From: Panopea generosa
Lineage: Eukaryota > Mollusca > Bivalvia > Adapedonta > Hiatellidae
DNA length: 64,000 bases
NCBI GenBank assembly: GCA_029582155.1
Contig: CM055901.1
Coordinates: 50,225,206 to 50,289,205 of the forward strand
Direction: 5' to 3'
A model generated the notes under the pieces. That model was not told the origin of the DNA. It saw only the letters and a list, made by a program, of their open reading frames with translations, and did not search any database. Position numbers and translations under genes: made by a program. Each line of letters begins with the position of its first letter. Position 1 is the stretch's first letter. Of this stretch, positions 35,471 through 47,797 are shown piece after piece.

Positions 35471-37408
35471 GCAAGAAAAATACCTGCTTTCATTTGACCA
35501 TTGTAACAAGGAAAACCTCTTCTTACAAGAGGTGTATAAACATTTGACCATTGTAACAAGAAAAAAAATCTGCTTACAAGAAGCATATAAACATTCGACC
35601 ATTGTAACAAGAAAAAATTCTGCTTACAAGAAGCATATAAACATTCGACCATTGTAATAAGGAAAACGTATGCTTACAAGAAGCATATACACATTACACC
35701 ATTGTTACAGGGAAAACATCTCCTTACAAGAAGCATATAAACATCTGACCATTGTTAAAAGGAAAATGTCTCCTTATAGAAGTGTATAAACATTTGACCA
35801 TTGTAACAAGGAAAACATTTCCTTACAAGAAGCTTATAAACACTTGACCATTGTAACAAGGAAAAGGTCTGCTTACTAGAAGCATATAAACATTTGACCA
35901 TTGTAACCAGAAAACATCTGCTTACAAGAAGCGTATAAACATTTGACCATTGTAACAAGGAAAATGTTTCCTTACAAGAAGCGTACAAACAATTGACCAT
36001 TGTAACAAGAAAAACATCTGCTTACAAGAAGCGTATATTCATTTGACCATTGTTAAAAGGAAAATGTCTCCTTACAAGAAGTGTATAAACATTTGACCAT
36101 TGTAACAAGAAAAACATCTCCATACAAGAAACTTATAAACACTTGACCATTGTAACAAGGAAAAGGTCTGCTTACAAGAAGCATATAAACATTTGACCAT
36201 TGTAACAAATAAACAACTGCTTACAAGAAGCATATGAACATTTGACCATTGTAATAAGGAAAATGTCTCCTTACAAGAAGCATACAAACATTACACCATT
36301 GTAACAAGAAAAACATATGCTTACAAGATGCGTATAAACATCTGACCATTGTTAAAAGGAAACTGTCTCCTTATAAGAAGTGTAAAAACATTTGACCATT
36401 GTAACAAGAAAAACATTTTACAAAAAGCTTATAAACACTTGACCATTGTAACAAGGAAAATGTCTGCTTACAAGAAGTATATAAACATTTGACCATTGCA
36501 ACAAGAAAAACATCTCCTTAAAAAAAGCTTATAACACTTGACAATTGTAACAAGGAAAAGGTCTGCTAACAAGAAGCATATCAACATTTGACCATTGTAA
36601 CAAGGAAAATGTCTGCTTACAAGAAGTATATAAACATTTGACCATTGCAACAAGAAAAACATCTCCTTAAAAAAAGCTTATAAACACTAGACCATTGTAA
36701 CAAGGAAAAGGTCTGCTTACAAGAAGCATATCAACATTTGACCATGGTAACAAGAAAACATCTGCTTACAAGACACGTATAAACATTTGACCATTGTAAC
36801 AAGGAAAATGTCTCCTTACAAGAAGCGTACAAACATTTGACCATTGTAACATTGTAACAATTGATTGATTGATTGATTGAATATTTAGCGTCATTTTTAT
36901 ACCATCAAGGGCTAACAAAGGATCAGTTAACCTAACCACTGTTTCCTGGTATTAACCAATACTTGAACACACCCCACAAGAAAAACATATGCTTACAAGA
37001 AGTGTATAAACATTTGACCATTGTAACAAGGAAAACGTCTCCTTACAAGAAACGTTTAAACATTTGACCATTGTAACAAGGAAAACCTCTCCTTACAAGA
37101 AGAATACAAAAATTTAACCATTGTAACAAGGAAAACGTTTCCTTACAAGAAACATTTTAAAATTTGACCTTTGTAACAAGGAAAACATCTGCTTACAAGA
37201 AGAATACAAACATTTAACCATTGTTACAAGGAAAACATATGCTTACAAGAAGCGTATAAATATTTGACCATTGTAACAAGGAAAAATGTCTACTTAAAAG
37301 AAGAATACAAACATATAACCATTGTAACAAGGAAAAAATCTCCTAACAAGAAGCTCATAAACACTTGACAATTTTAGCAAGGCCAACATCTGCTTACAAG
37401 ATGTCAAG
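35471..37408. repeat. 50-bp tandem repeat, about 36 units, interrupted
   Basis: The unit contains CATTTGACCATTGTAACAAG then GAAAACATCTGCTTACAAGA and AGCGTATAAA. Variants of the second part (CATCTG, TGTCTC, GGTCTG, CGTTTC) alternate in short blocks. A piece of SINE family D interrupts it at 36859-36976. Minus-strand open frames with repeated CYNGQMF-like words are artefacts of the period. Confidence 0.95.
36859..36976 (-). mobile_element. SINE family D tail fragment inside the 50-bp array
   Basis: It starts with an ATTG tetranucleotide repeat (five copies), then AATATTTAGCGTCATTTTTA, AACCTAACCACTGTTTCC and ends CTTGAACACACCCCAC. This is the side missing from the family D copy at 7352-7532, which begins at the CACACCCCA word. 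The head is absent; the break falls at ACAAG, a word also present in the array unit, which suggests microhomology joining. Confidence 0.7.
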
Positions 37409-38270
37409 AAACTAGCTACAAATAAAATTTCAGGATATTAATTTCTTGATGGCATTTATTTCTTGATATCACAATAACCTATTTAAATGTAAATATTTAA
37501 TGGCCAGAAGGGCTTTTTAACTATCAGATTAATATGCCAAGAAAGCATTTTTCTACAGTATTTTTGTGTTTTATTGGTGGTCATTTGTGATAATCTCGGC
37601 CACTATTGACCATTCCCTATAGTTTAACATCTCAGATCAAACACAAAAAATTATCTGTTCAATAAAATGTGTTTTCCACTATTCAAAACTTGGTTAATCA
37701 CCCAATATGCTTTTATTTCCAGCTTTGTGTTAACCAAATTAGCCTACTATGGCAGCTCTATAAATCTGCATTCCATCCAACATTTTAAAGTATTTCATTG
37801 CTTGATTGCTATGGGTCATTATTTTAAGCTATATACCCTGTGTAAAAGGAAAGACATAAAGCCACATTTACGGCAGTCCCAAAGTGCTCCCCAGCAATCG
37901 TAAACTTGCTAAACCACATTAGTGTATAGCAAGGATGGTGGCATAATTCAATATGGAAGTACATGGCGATCTATCAGAAATAGAAGTCTACAATTCTTGT
38001 CCCCAGAGATTTTCAAAAGTTTAAGTCTAAAGACATACCCAACTCCAAGTGGATCCTACAAGATTGTAAACTAAACTTCATTACTACAACTTTTCTCCTT
38101 AGTCAAAGAAAGCATTCTCATCAACCTTGTGTTATAACTGATGACATTAGAAGTTTATGTACAAGTTTATTAAAGTGAATTATTTTAGTAAAGAACAGCG
38201 AAAATTATTTGATTGCCATAAAAATAAGACTTCTTAAAAGGGAATTTATCAGGATTTTTCAACTTTCAAA
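37409..38270. other. unique AT-rich DNA, no gene seen
   Basis: A 78-codon frame at 37667-37903 ends KDIKPHLRQSQSAPQQS but has no start or splice context and no family resemblance, so it is not called. Confidence 0.45.
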
Positions 38271-38412
38271 GACCGTGACGTGGTCTAGTGGTAGAGCGTC
38301 TGCCTCGCATGCAGAAGGTCGTGGGTTCAATCCTCGGCCAGGTCATACCAAAGACTTTAAAAATGGTACTAGAAGCTTCCTAGCTTGACGCTCAGCATTT
38401 AGAGGAGAGTTA
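38271..38412 (+). mobile_element. SINE family A, 3'-truncated copy
   Basis: The tRNA-like head at 38275-38344 has box A TGGTCTAGTGGTAGAGCG, a loop CTCGCAT between CTGC and GCAG (anticodon position CGC, Ala-like) and box B GTGGGTTCAATCC. The body reads ATACCAAAGACTTTAAAAAT, GGTACTAGAAGCTTCCTAGC, TTGACGCTCAGCATTTA, then the copy stops. The copy at 60417-60709 continues well past this point. Confidence 0.87.
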
Positions 38413-39777
38413 AATTGCAACATATTTTGTGAAGTATTAACTGAGTCAAGTGATTTTATTTTGAATTTAATTTGATATGTTATGCAGGTTTACACATGGT
38501 AAAAACTTTTCATCTTAGAAAGAGCTCGAATGATGATACAAAGATCATCAAGCAGTATTTAAGAGCTCTCTATTCTTAGAATGGGGATTTCATTTCAAAT
38601 TTATCACTCCAATTTAATTATTGATTTTGTCATGTTTTTGTCGAAATTTGACCAGCGTCAAATATAAAATTTGATCTCTATTTTACTATATAACATAGCT
38701 ACACAGCGCTCAAACTGACAGAGAAATTACTGATTGGGAACCAATATGACAACAAACTAATAGACAGAAGAACGAACTTATGGAGGCAGTTAACATTTAA
38801 TGCGACGTCGCCATTATAGAAATGGCTGGCCATGAAAATATCAATTGTTGTTATTAAAAATGAATAACCATAAAAGTATTCAATATTTGGTTTGGTAACG
38901 CTGAAAAGGGCCTCATTCCCACCAAAACCATAATCCCTTTATAACAGAAATTTCTATCTAAACCTTAAAACACATGAAAGATTCTTATGTGGTAGAAATT
39001 GATAAAATAATAATGCCATAAGTAGCCCTATCTAACACATAGCTCAAAGCATTCATAATCATTATACAAATCATTTGATATGCATCTCGTTTTATATAAA
39101 AATTACCAAGAATCTATGGGAACATATCAGAATCATAGGTACCTAATTGACTAAAATGATTTTAAAAGCATTATTTGGAGTTATGCTTTCAGAACAAGTT
39201 AACCTGTTTTAAGCAACAACTTGTCTTAAAAGGTAACTTTTGCTCCTTCCCCTGATTGGCTGCTTAAGAAAGGTTTGACTGTGGTAATATTGGCAGAAAG
39301 CCTCACTTGCACAACAAGTCAAATTAAAGTAGAGCCGCTGCCCTTCGGCAACAAATCAAACATGATACACTCATGTGTGCGGACAATGTTCCTTCTGATG
39401 ATGCAACATTCGACACAAACACAAAACAAGTACTCATTTCAAACAGAATATGTTCCCACAAATATGTAACTACAAAGTTGTAATGACCTTAAATTGCATT
39501 ACATTTAAATGGGTTGAATGACAAACATGACATTTCTCTCTGTTTCACACAGGGAAAACATTGAATGTTTGTAAACATTTTTTTTTTTTTTAAAACTGTT
39601 CTTGCTATAGATATATATCATTATATCTGTATTTAAGGTTTGCATTGTAGCTAGGTGCACTTGTTGTAGTCTGGTCTGCACATTCACAAATAATTATCTC
39701 CATATATATGTATATATGTATGATCTAACAAAAATGATTTATTTCATCAAACTTTGGTTATTGCAATTGAGACCAAG
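38413..39777. other. unique AT-rich DNA, no gene seen
   Basis: Contains a T-run at about 39580-39591 and no supported exon. The 64-codon frame at 39275-39469 is not convincing. Confidence 0.45.
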
Positions 39778-40078
39778 GACAATGATGGCAGACCAGGGAC
39801 AGAGATGGCAGAACAGGGACAGAGATGGCAGAACAGGGACAGAGATGGCAGACCAGGGACAGAGATGGCAGAACAGGGACAGAGATGGCAGACCAGGGAC
39901 AGAGATGGCAGAAAAGGGACAGAGATGGCAGACCAGGGACAGAGATGGCAGAACAGGGACAGAGATGGCAGACCAGGGACAGAGATGGCAGACCAGGGAC
40001 ATAGATGGCAGAACAGGGACAGAGATGGCAGACCAGGGACAGAGATGGCAGAACAGGGACAGAGATGGCAGAACAGAG
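39778..40078. repeat. 20-bp tandem repeat, about 15 units
   Basis: The unit is GACCAGGGACAGAGATGGCA with C/A variation in GACC versus GAAC. No frame contains a stop, so the plus-strand frames and one minus-strand frame stay open with a 20-residue period. This is a by-product of the unit sequence. Confidence 0.96.
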
Positions 40079-40257
40079 AGGGAGACTAGAGACTTTTGAA
40101 GACCTGGGAGGAAGAATATCTAGAGATATTTGGGAGGGAGAATGGATAGTTTAGAAGAGCTGGGCATGACACTGGAGACCTGGAAGGAAATGAAAATTTC
40201 TAGAGAACAAAATAACAATTTTTAAAAGGTGGATCAAAGATTAAAGCAGTTAAAGCC

Positions 40258-40500
40258 ACATTAAACACGATAGGTAGTCATCATATGGCATATATCTAGT
40301 GCATTTGGTAGAGCGAAACCTTATATATATATATATATATATCCGAGTAGAACCCTATTCTTCCATAAGAAAATGGCAAACTTTTTCACATATATATAAA
40401 GTTTTTGGACCAAGCTGGACATGAACTTCAGATCTCAGCAGTGAAGGTTAGATGGTCATTGGTGGACAGCACCCGAGACCACTTGACCACTGAGGATCCA
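40258..40500 (-). mobile_element. SINE family C with an internal TA microsatellite
   Basis: Plus-strand order: CATATGGCATATATCTAGTG, TTGGTAGAGCGAAACC, a pure TA run at 40323-40343 where other copies have TCAGAATAAA, then TCCGAGTAGAACCC, ATGGCAAACTTTTTCACAT, AGTTTTTGGACCAAGCTGGA and the head side GATCTCAGCAGTGAAGG. The overlapping open frames at 40405-40737 and 40448-40729 start inside this SINE. Confidence 0.78.
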
Positions 40501-41402
40501 CAAATAATGAAGACAGGAAACATAATACTGAAACTAAAATGTTGTTTTTTTTACATTTCATGCGTGATGATGGAGAGTCATGATTGCCTAATTGTTTGTG
40601 CCGATGTTGCTGTACAATACTGGTACAGGTATGGTCTAGGTACTGAACGTACCAACGTGAGTGACAATCACTCCGCCCACTGGCCATGTTACGTTGTTTG
40701 TCCAAGTAAATATTTTGGAGACCGGTCACTTGTATAAGGAAAATGGCAGTCTTGGAAACAATATTGATTGCTTATTTGATTATCGACTTTTTTGTTTGAC
40801 AAAATGATCACTTTGACGCGAGATTATTTTGGCTTTTTTTAAAATGCCTTAACAGATGGTATTTTGTTTGGTCTCAGAAAAATTATGTTCTTGAGCTCTC
40901 ATTCTATATATACGCCATCATCAATTATTTATATTCACTGTCTGAACCATTTGACTGTCCCGTGGATGATGGATCTAAATCGCATTACATGGTGATTTGT
41001 TTGTTGTCTTCCTACAGAACAATTCACGCTATTTCCCAAATGCACAAGAACCAAAGTCAACTCTCCAATGATCGTTGCTTTTTTTTATACCAACTGTTCC
41101 AGGCAATTCCCAAACATCTCCACTAATTGCCAATTATTGTCGGCCAACAATTCATAATTCAATTTCTTTGCAGTAAATTTCCAGGGGGTATGTGCTGTTT
41201 ATAAGAATTAGTTTGTCAGTAAACATCATAAGTCCCGGATGCTGTCATAATGTTAATAATCCATGTCCTTTGTATTAAATCACCTTGTCAACGGCAGACC
41301 TCATCATTTTTCTCATCATCAGAAGTTGGCTGACTATAGTTGTACATTAAAAGGTACCAGTACAAGTACATAAAGAGGTCCATTTTACTGATTATGTGGC
41401 AG
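40501..41402. other. mostly unique DNA, one CpG-bearing block
   Basis: At 40555-40735 the sequence is less AT-rich with several CpG, and a donor-like TACAG|GTATGG lies at 40629. A plus-strand frame across it reads VAVQYWYRYGLGTERTNVSD, but the minus strand is open too and no acceptor is convincing, so no exon is called. A possible second exon for the minus-strand candidate at 42021 would be 41284-41333. Confidence 0.3.
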
Positions 41403-41742
41403 ATCTTGACCAATTCTTACTCATCCTGGACATGCTTACTCATCCTGGACAAACTGTAACTCATCCTGGACAAATACTTGCTCATCCTGGACAAATTATT
41501 ACTCATCCTGGACAAATACTTGCTCATCCTGGACAAATACTTGCTCATCCTGGACAAATTATTACTCATCCTGGACAAATACTTGCTCATCCTGGACAAA
41601 TTATTACTCATCCTGGACAAATACTTGCTCATCCTGGACATGCTTACTCATTCTGGACAAATTCTAACTCATTCTGGACAAATACTTGCTCATTCTGGAC
41701 AAATTGTTACTCATCCTGGACAAATGCTTGCTCATCATGGTG
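41403..41742. repeat. 21-bp tandem repeat with 42-bp dimers, about 16 units
   Basis: Units alternate between CTCATCCTGGACAAATACTTG and CTCATCCTGGACAAATTATTA, written here as 21-mers with the first 14 bases constant. The 21-bp length leaves three long open frames, which have no other support. Confidence 0.95.
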
Positions 41743-42020
41743 AGTGGACAAGTAAAATTTTCCAGTCCTGTGTAGACATTTTCTCGCAAAAGATACTGCT
41801 AAACTTACAGCATTTTTGGGGTTATTTCTAACAACAGCATCTCGGCTGTGTTAGAACTGATCATAACAACAGCACTCTTATAAGAATAGCACCTTCATGA
41901 TATTAACTCATTCTCATGACATAGTAACTATAGAAGTGAAAATCACATGAAAGTGTACCAAATGCAAACTTCTTTCAACTTATCATACTAATCTACCAAA
42001 ATTGTAAAAGTTCAACTTAC

Positions 42021-42138
42021 TGTATTCTTGAGCTGCAGTTGTCATAAGCATGGCTGCCAGCAGCCCAGTAAAGCACGAGTAAATCAGCATGATGTCAGAG
42101 AAGTGTTGGCTACGACATTAATTCCTCTCACATCTTAC
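42021..42138 (-). CDS. candidate exon with start codon and signal peptide
   Basis: On the minus strand an acceptor (TTTGTCTGTTTTTAACAG) ends at 42139 and a perfect donor (GTAAGTTG) begins at 42020. Between them ATG at 42090-42088 opens 23 codons plus one base. The peptide is MLIYSCFTGLLAAMLMTTAA followed by QEY: a short n-region, a hydrophobic core and a small-residue cleavage site (TAA|Q), a textbook secretory signal. The 48 bases before ATG would be 5' untranslated sequence. Upstream on this strand, CpG-bearing DNA at about 42260-42580 with a CTATATAACGGG word could hold the promoter and a non-coding exon. In phase, the next downstream candidate is 41284-41333 (weak). The first bases, GGTAAGA, could instead be a donor. 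The mature protein is unknown; a secreted protein or receptor is equally possible. Confidence 0.4.
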
Positions 42139-43906
42139 CTGTTAAAAACAGACAAAAACAACAACATTTATACCAAACTGTATCCAGCGCTCATATGTTT
42201 CAAACACCCACAATCCTCTGCAATATAATCGGGAGTTGTTATCCTGCGAACATGTACATGTATGTATTAGTATGACAGCTTCAACGGGACTGCATGGAAA
42301 CGTACACCTTCATCACCGTCAGGAAATTAATTTGACTCGTCCGTAAATAATCCAAGGCTACATGTATGTCTTCTTCTAAATAAGCACAACGATGAATATA
42401 TATTCTTTGTGCAGATTAATCCTCAATAAAGATGATAGTATAAGCTTGATTAGTGTCAGAGCTCCAAATTGTTAGTTACACGATAAAACACAAGTAGAAA
42501 AACTTAACATCGGGAAATCGGATGCTAAAAAAATTGTTACTTTAAGCATTTGGCGCCGTCACCACTAGTATCCCGTTATATAGTAATGTTAATTGCTCTG
42601 CAAAAGTAAATCCGCCACCATACTGTACCAGACTTGATTAGCGTTAAATAACAGATACATTGGTTCTAACTTCATTCTTTTAATTTGGGTGACTGTTGTT
42701 TAACATGCTGAGCTGTTCTAATAGAGACAGTGATTATACTTTGGCACCATATATAGATTTGACATCGCACTACAGCTGAAGAGTTCTATAACTTAAAGAA
42801 ATAAAACAACAAATATTATCAGTTTGGCAGCAAACTCTTTAAACTTCTGCAACATTGTATGGCAGTTGGAAGACTTATTGCACCAGACTGAAAATATTAC
42901 TTTCTAAACCACTTCAATGATTTTGTTTTATTTGGAGAGGTGTGTAACTCGGAATGGTTAAATGAGTTAACAGGAAGATGGGTTTTGTGTGACAAGAGAA
43001 GTAGACTGCATAATATATTTGAAATGAGAAAGAAGGGAGGTAACATATGGTTTAGCTAAAAATTATCAATTTTATTCATTTTGTCTAAATAAAATCAAAG
43101 TACTTGAAAGTACTGAACACCAGGTTTTAATAAATATTCATACGCCTGTCTAATTTAACTGATACTGTTATTATGGTGTTTGGTTTATTTTAGGCAACAG
43201 TTTTTAAAAATAACATTTAATAGTACAATGTCCACAATGTATTTTATTGTCTGATTTGTTTCTGCTTGCTTATATTAAATACATGAAATATAAAATTCAA
43301 GGAATAAAAAGTAGTCCCTGTTATCGTTTTGGCAGTAATCAACATTGCTGATCTTGATCATGATGAAACAAAGCTCGGCTAAACACAAGTTTACATTAAC
43401 CGCTCAAAGACTCAAAATAACTTTTTTTTCTTTTCAAATTAATTTTATTTAAATGAACTGTGCAGACTGAGTGCATGTTGTTATCTATAATAAATTGTAA
43501 ACACTTGATTTATTTACTCCATATTTTAAACAGACTAATTTTCTAGGTTCAAATCCTAGCTTATAATTTCATTAATTTACAGCTGCATTCTAACATTTTT
43601 TATTTTGTTATTGCATTGTGTAACACTCCGACAATGACAAGCAACACGGAGAATTGATACATTACCAAAATTGTGCATTATTTGGTTATCAATCAAAGTG
43701 AATAGCAGTGTAAATGATCCCCTGCTGTTCGGAATTTCGAGCACCAAACTCGTTAACAAGTTGTAAGTGCATTTTTCGCTCCTAAAGTGATAAAAACCTG
43801 TGCATTGTTATGTAAAACTTAAAATTTATAGACAACGAGACAGATAAATATTTAGCATACTACATTCTCTAATTCTTTGTTTGCTCCGTGTGACTATAAA
43901 ACCAAA
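42139..43906. other. unique DNA, possible promoter side of the minus-strand candidate
   Basis: CpG are frequent at 42260-42350 and 42500-42590 and rare elsewhere. A T-arm-like word CTAGGTTCAAATCCTAG at about 43543 has no D-arm or anticodon arm and is not a tRNA. No further feature. Confidence 0.4.
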
Positions 43907-43981
43907 ATGTGTGATGATGAAACCCAATCATACAACAAGAATCTGTACTGGTGTCCTACGAGTAAATGGAGTCAAACAAGG
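43907..43981 (+). CDS. candidate first coding exon, 25 codons
   Basis: ATG at 43907 (context ACCAAAATGT) opens exactly 25 codons to a strong donor AAGG|GTAAGA at 43982. The peptide starts MCDDETQSYNKNLYWCPTSK and contains two cysteines and two tryptophans. A CTATAAAA word lies only about 14 bases upstream, too close to serve as TATA box for a start including this ATG. No signal peptide, no family recognised; reading on through the donor hits a stop two codons later, consistent with intron sequence. A chance frame of 25 codons is not rare, so the donor is the main support. Confidence 0.22.
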
Positions 43982-45395
43982 GTAAGATAAGTGCATTTCA
44001 ATATTGCAGTGTGTTTTTTTTTCAATTTAAAACAGTTAATATATATAACTGACAATTTTGATGTTTGAATATATTGATTTTTTTTCTTTCTGGTAACATT
44101 CTTTCATACACTTATCTCCCATAATGCACCTGTCCCACCGTGAGAAAGTTTTCATTTCTACATGAACTAAACCGAGACACAAACATTACAACATGAAAAT
44201 GCAAAAGCATGAAGTAATGGCTGAAAAGGTGAGTCACATGTGGACCATAGTTCTAAAATATCGTCATGTGTATAAAGACCCATTTGGTTGGTTATCTTAG
44301 GCAGACATTTTATAAATATCCTTACAGTAAAATTTAAACAATTCGTATTTTGTACTATTAAACTTGCTATTTGCATATGTTTTTGCTTATAATGACGTTG
44401 TTGCTGTTTTCATTAATATCAAATAGAAAATTTTACATATTTATGCAGAAATTGTTTGTTTGTTAAGTAACATTTCATGAAATAACGAATTGTAATAAAA
44501 GTCTTTAAAATGGATAATTGTTAGTTTTATTATTTTTACAGCTTTAGAACAGCCTTATCATAATGTACATTAAAGACAGTATTTAGTTATATAATAAACC
44601 GGACTGAGTCATTCTGACTGTAACAATCTAACGCTGCAGACATATACAGATATAGTGTCAAACCGTGATAATTTGTATAAAGTTGTATCATTGTTACAGC
44701 AGCTAAATTGGTAATCTTTATATGTGTTTGGTAAATGTGACATTGAACTTAGCAAATCCTTCCCAAAATAAATCAAATGATTGTCTTTACTAAGCATGGG
44801 TACTTTTTTCAAGATTGTAATTGTTTACTGCACAGTGCATAAAGACTTTTCAAATGGAAAAGAATAATTGATTTTTAAGGAGTTCTAAGGTCTAAGTAAA
44901 TCAGGTCAACAAATATAAGTATTATTTTCACTTATAAATACAAAAGCATTATTATGAATCATTATATTCCCTGCAGACATAGTATTAAATTACGCTAGTC
45001 TCTTAAATAATTGAACTATAACAGTCTACTGTCAAATATTTCCAAAAATTGTCTCAATGACCAGGTCCAGACACTCTCCAGGGGGTCTTGCATAACAACA
45101 GAGTATTTGGCCAATACAGAAACTCCCAAAACAACACAATTAGCGAAAACAACAATTAATTGATGAAATGAAAATGATAATGCTACTTGAGATTGGATTG
45201 CGGAACAAATAAAGGCCAATACTTCAGACTACTTACTGTGTGCCATCTACCCACAAGGATCATGGATTGTGTTCTTCTGTCTGTTTATCTAAATTAGATT
45301 CCAATTTGTGGCTTGGTACCAAACAAGAAAAGTATTTTGTCTACACAAATGCGCTGGCTATTGAACCAAAAATACTTTTTCAAACAGAAAATTAA
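43982..45395. other. unique AT-rich DNA, no gene seen
   Basis: No supported feature. Confidence 0.5.
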
Positions 45396-45565
45396 GTAGA
45401 AAAAAGGGTCATGGCCCCTGTAAAATTATACAGACATTGACAAATAGCAAAACTGACCTGTATTTTATAAGTATACAACTAAATACTAAATATTAATCAA
45501 ATATATAGAATTTATTGCTCAGAAACCAATCTTCCTGATAGACAGACGGATCGATAGACAAACAT
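45396..45565. repeat. possible interspersed element end (degenerate)
   Basis: AAATACTAAATATTAATCAA, CAGAAACCAATCTTCCTGAT and GACAGACGG occur in the same order as at 59830-59930 (ACCAAATATTAATTAAATGC, AGAAACCATTCTGACGG, GACAGACAGAC). This suggests two worn copies of one dispersed repeat. Boundaries are not defined. Confidence 0.4.
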
Positions 45566-45614
45566 CTGGGCACAGCACTTATTACCCCATCATCATTTCT
45601 TTTTTAATGGCATG

Positions 45615-46120
45615 GGGCATAAAACACCATGTCCAAACTATACAACGCTTATTGAACTCCTGTCCAAAATCATTTGTGCAAATAAGGTCAAGACATAAAA
45701 GCAATGTATGTGACCATACATCTAGACCAAGACGTCTTTGTAAAGACTATGTACAAGTACCAAAGTTCATGTGTTCAAACTATGAAACTTAGACACTGTA
45801 CTCAAACCGGACCATATGCAAGACCACAAGAAATAAACGGCTATCTAAACCTGACCTTACTTATTTGGTGCAAAAATCTCTAGGACAATGGCTATTGTGA
45901 GACACTGTAACCAAGACCAAGTGACAAAGACCTCAGACCAAAATATTTCCTACAAAATATTTATCATCTAGATCAAGACACTGCGCCCAAACAACAACAC
46001 AAGAGCAATGTATCCAACCTTTAAACAAAGATGAAGTATCCACACAATCATACCAGAACAATGTGCCCATTTCAGATCAAACAACCCCTTAAACAAACCA
46101 TAGCAACCTCCTGTGTCAAC
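45615..46120. repeat. decayed minisatellite-like stretch
   Basis: Words such as CAAGAC(C/A)A, GACACTGT, CAATGTATG/CAATGTATCC and ACAATGTGCCC recur at loose spacing of about 40-50 bases, and the strand is C/A-rich. It looks like an old array that has lost its regularity. Confidence 0.35.
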
Positions 46121-46858
46121 ACTTGGTTATAGTTTCTGTATGTATCTATATCATATATCTAGATATATGCCTGATACATCAATAATTTCCATGATGCAAC
46201 ATTATCATTAATTCTTTTCTATTGTCACTCTTTTATTCTATACAATAATCAAACAAGTTAACAATGGCATCCAGAAATTGTCACTAACAAAAGCGTTTAA
46301 ATATTCACCTGCCACAAGAATAGCTTGGCAGTGGTATTCAATGAAAAACAAATGGACAGATTATGGAAGCCACTAAGTATAAACAGATTTCTGTTAAATG
46401 ACCAAATTTGCATTCTTTTTCACCAGATAAAGTCTCCCTATCAAATCTTTTAATTGCCTTTATCAAGTTGAAGATAATTTGAATACGGAACTATGATGTA
46501 GAAAAGGCATTAATTATTGTTAACCTTTGTAGTTGATGGAGGTGCAGGCAGGTATGCCGGATATGGTTGCATTAATTTCTTTTGAAATTGGAAATTATAC
46601 TAATTGGTGCTCTAGATAAGGTGCTTGCAGCTCTTTAGTAAGTACAAACACATATAGGGAGTGAGAGCAGGGGTCCTGGACACTTACAAAGGATCATAAT
46701 ATTATCATGGATTGCAGTTCATAAAAGTTGTTTTACTAATTGAAATGTGAATACGAGTGGCACAGGGGACATGACAGTCCTAATTATTATCTCATTACAA
46801 TCAGAAATTGATTATTTCTTAATATGTGCATCTTCATTGGCAGATTTTTGAATGATAA
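46121..46858. other. unique AT-rich DNA
   Basis: No feature seen. Confidence 0.5.
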
Positions 46859-47797
46859 CACCAGTTCAACATATCACAGTTATATATGGCAACCAGATTA
46901 ACACCAGCTCAACATATCACAGTTATATATGGCAACCAGATTAACACCAGTTCAACACATCACAGTTATATATGACAACCAGATTAACACCAGTTCAACA
47001 CATCACAGTTATATATGGCAACCAGATTAATACCATTTCAACACATCACAGTTATATATGGCAACCAGATTAACACCAGTTCAACATATCACAGTTATAT
47101 ATGGCAACCAGATTAACACCTGTTCAACATATCACAGTTATATATGGCAACCAGATTAACACTAGTTCAACACATCACAGTAATATATGGCAACCAGATT
47201 AACACTAGTTCAACACATCACAGTTATATATGGCAACCAGATTAATACCATTTCAACACATCACAGTTATGTATGGCAACCAGATTAATACCATTTCAAC
47301 ACATCACAGTTATATATGGCAACCAGATTAACACCAGTTCAACACATCACAGTTATATATGGCAACCAGATTAACACAAGTTCAACACATCAAAGTGATA
47401 TATGGCAACCAGATTAACACCAGTTCAACACATCACAGTTATATATGGCAACCAGATTAACACCATTTCAACACATCACAGTTATATATGTCAACCAGAT
47501 TAACACCAGTTCAACACATCACAGTTATATATGGCAACCAGATTAATACCATTTCAACACATCACAGTTATATATGGCAACCAGATTAACACCATTTCAA
47601 CACATCACAGTTATATATGTCAACCAGATTAACACCAGTTCAACACATCACAGTTATATATGGCAACCAGATTAATACCATTTCAACACATCATAGTTAT
47701 ATATGGCAACCAGATTAACACCATTTCAACACATCACAGTTATATATGGCAACCACATTAATACCATTTCAACACATCACAGTTATATATGGCAACA
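46859..47797. repeat. 43-bp tandem repeat, about 22 units, from the SINE tail
   Basis: The unit contains CACCAGTTCAACACATCACA then GTTATATATGGCAACCAGAT and TAA. It aligns with the family C tail at 62362-62403 (CATTTTCAACACATTTCAGG, TTATATATGGCATATCCAGT). CCATTTCAACAC and CCAGTTCAACAC variants alternate in blocks. Confidence 0.95.

Noticed and set aside
38275-38344. Functional tRNA-Ala gene
   Set aside because: Cloverleaf-like, but followed by the family A SINE body and matched by a second dispersed copy at 60417-60709.
39716-40099. Repetitive protein of 111-127 codons
   Set aside because: The 20-bp unit has no stop in any plus frame, so the open frames are inevitable; no other coding signal.
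40405-40737. Genes of 93-110 codons on both strands
   Set aside because: They begin in a family C SINE; the distal CpG-bearing part is open on both strands and lacks an acceptor.
41396-41831. Repetitive proteins over the 21-bp array
   Set aside because: Same period artefact; three overlapping frames are open at once.
43535-43560. tRNA T-arm or mitochondrial tRNA insertion
   Set aside because: Only a CTAGGTTCAAATCCTAG hairpin is present; no D-arm or anticodon arm at the right distance.
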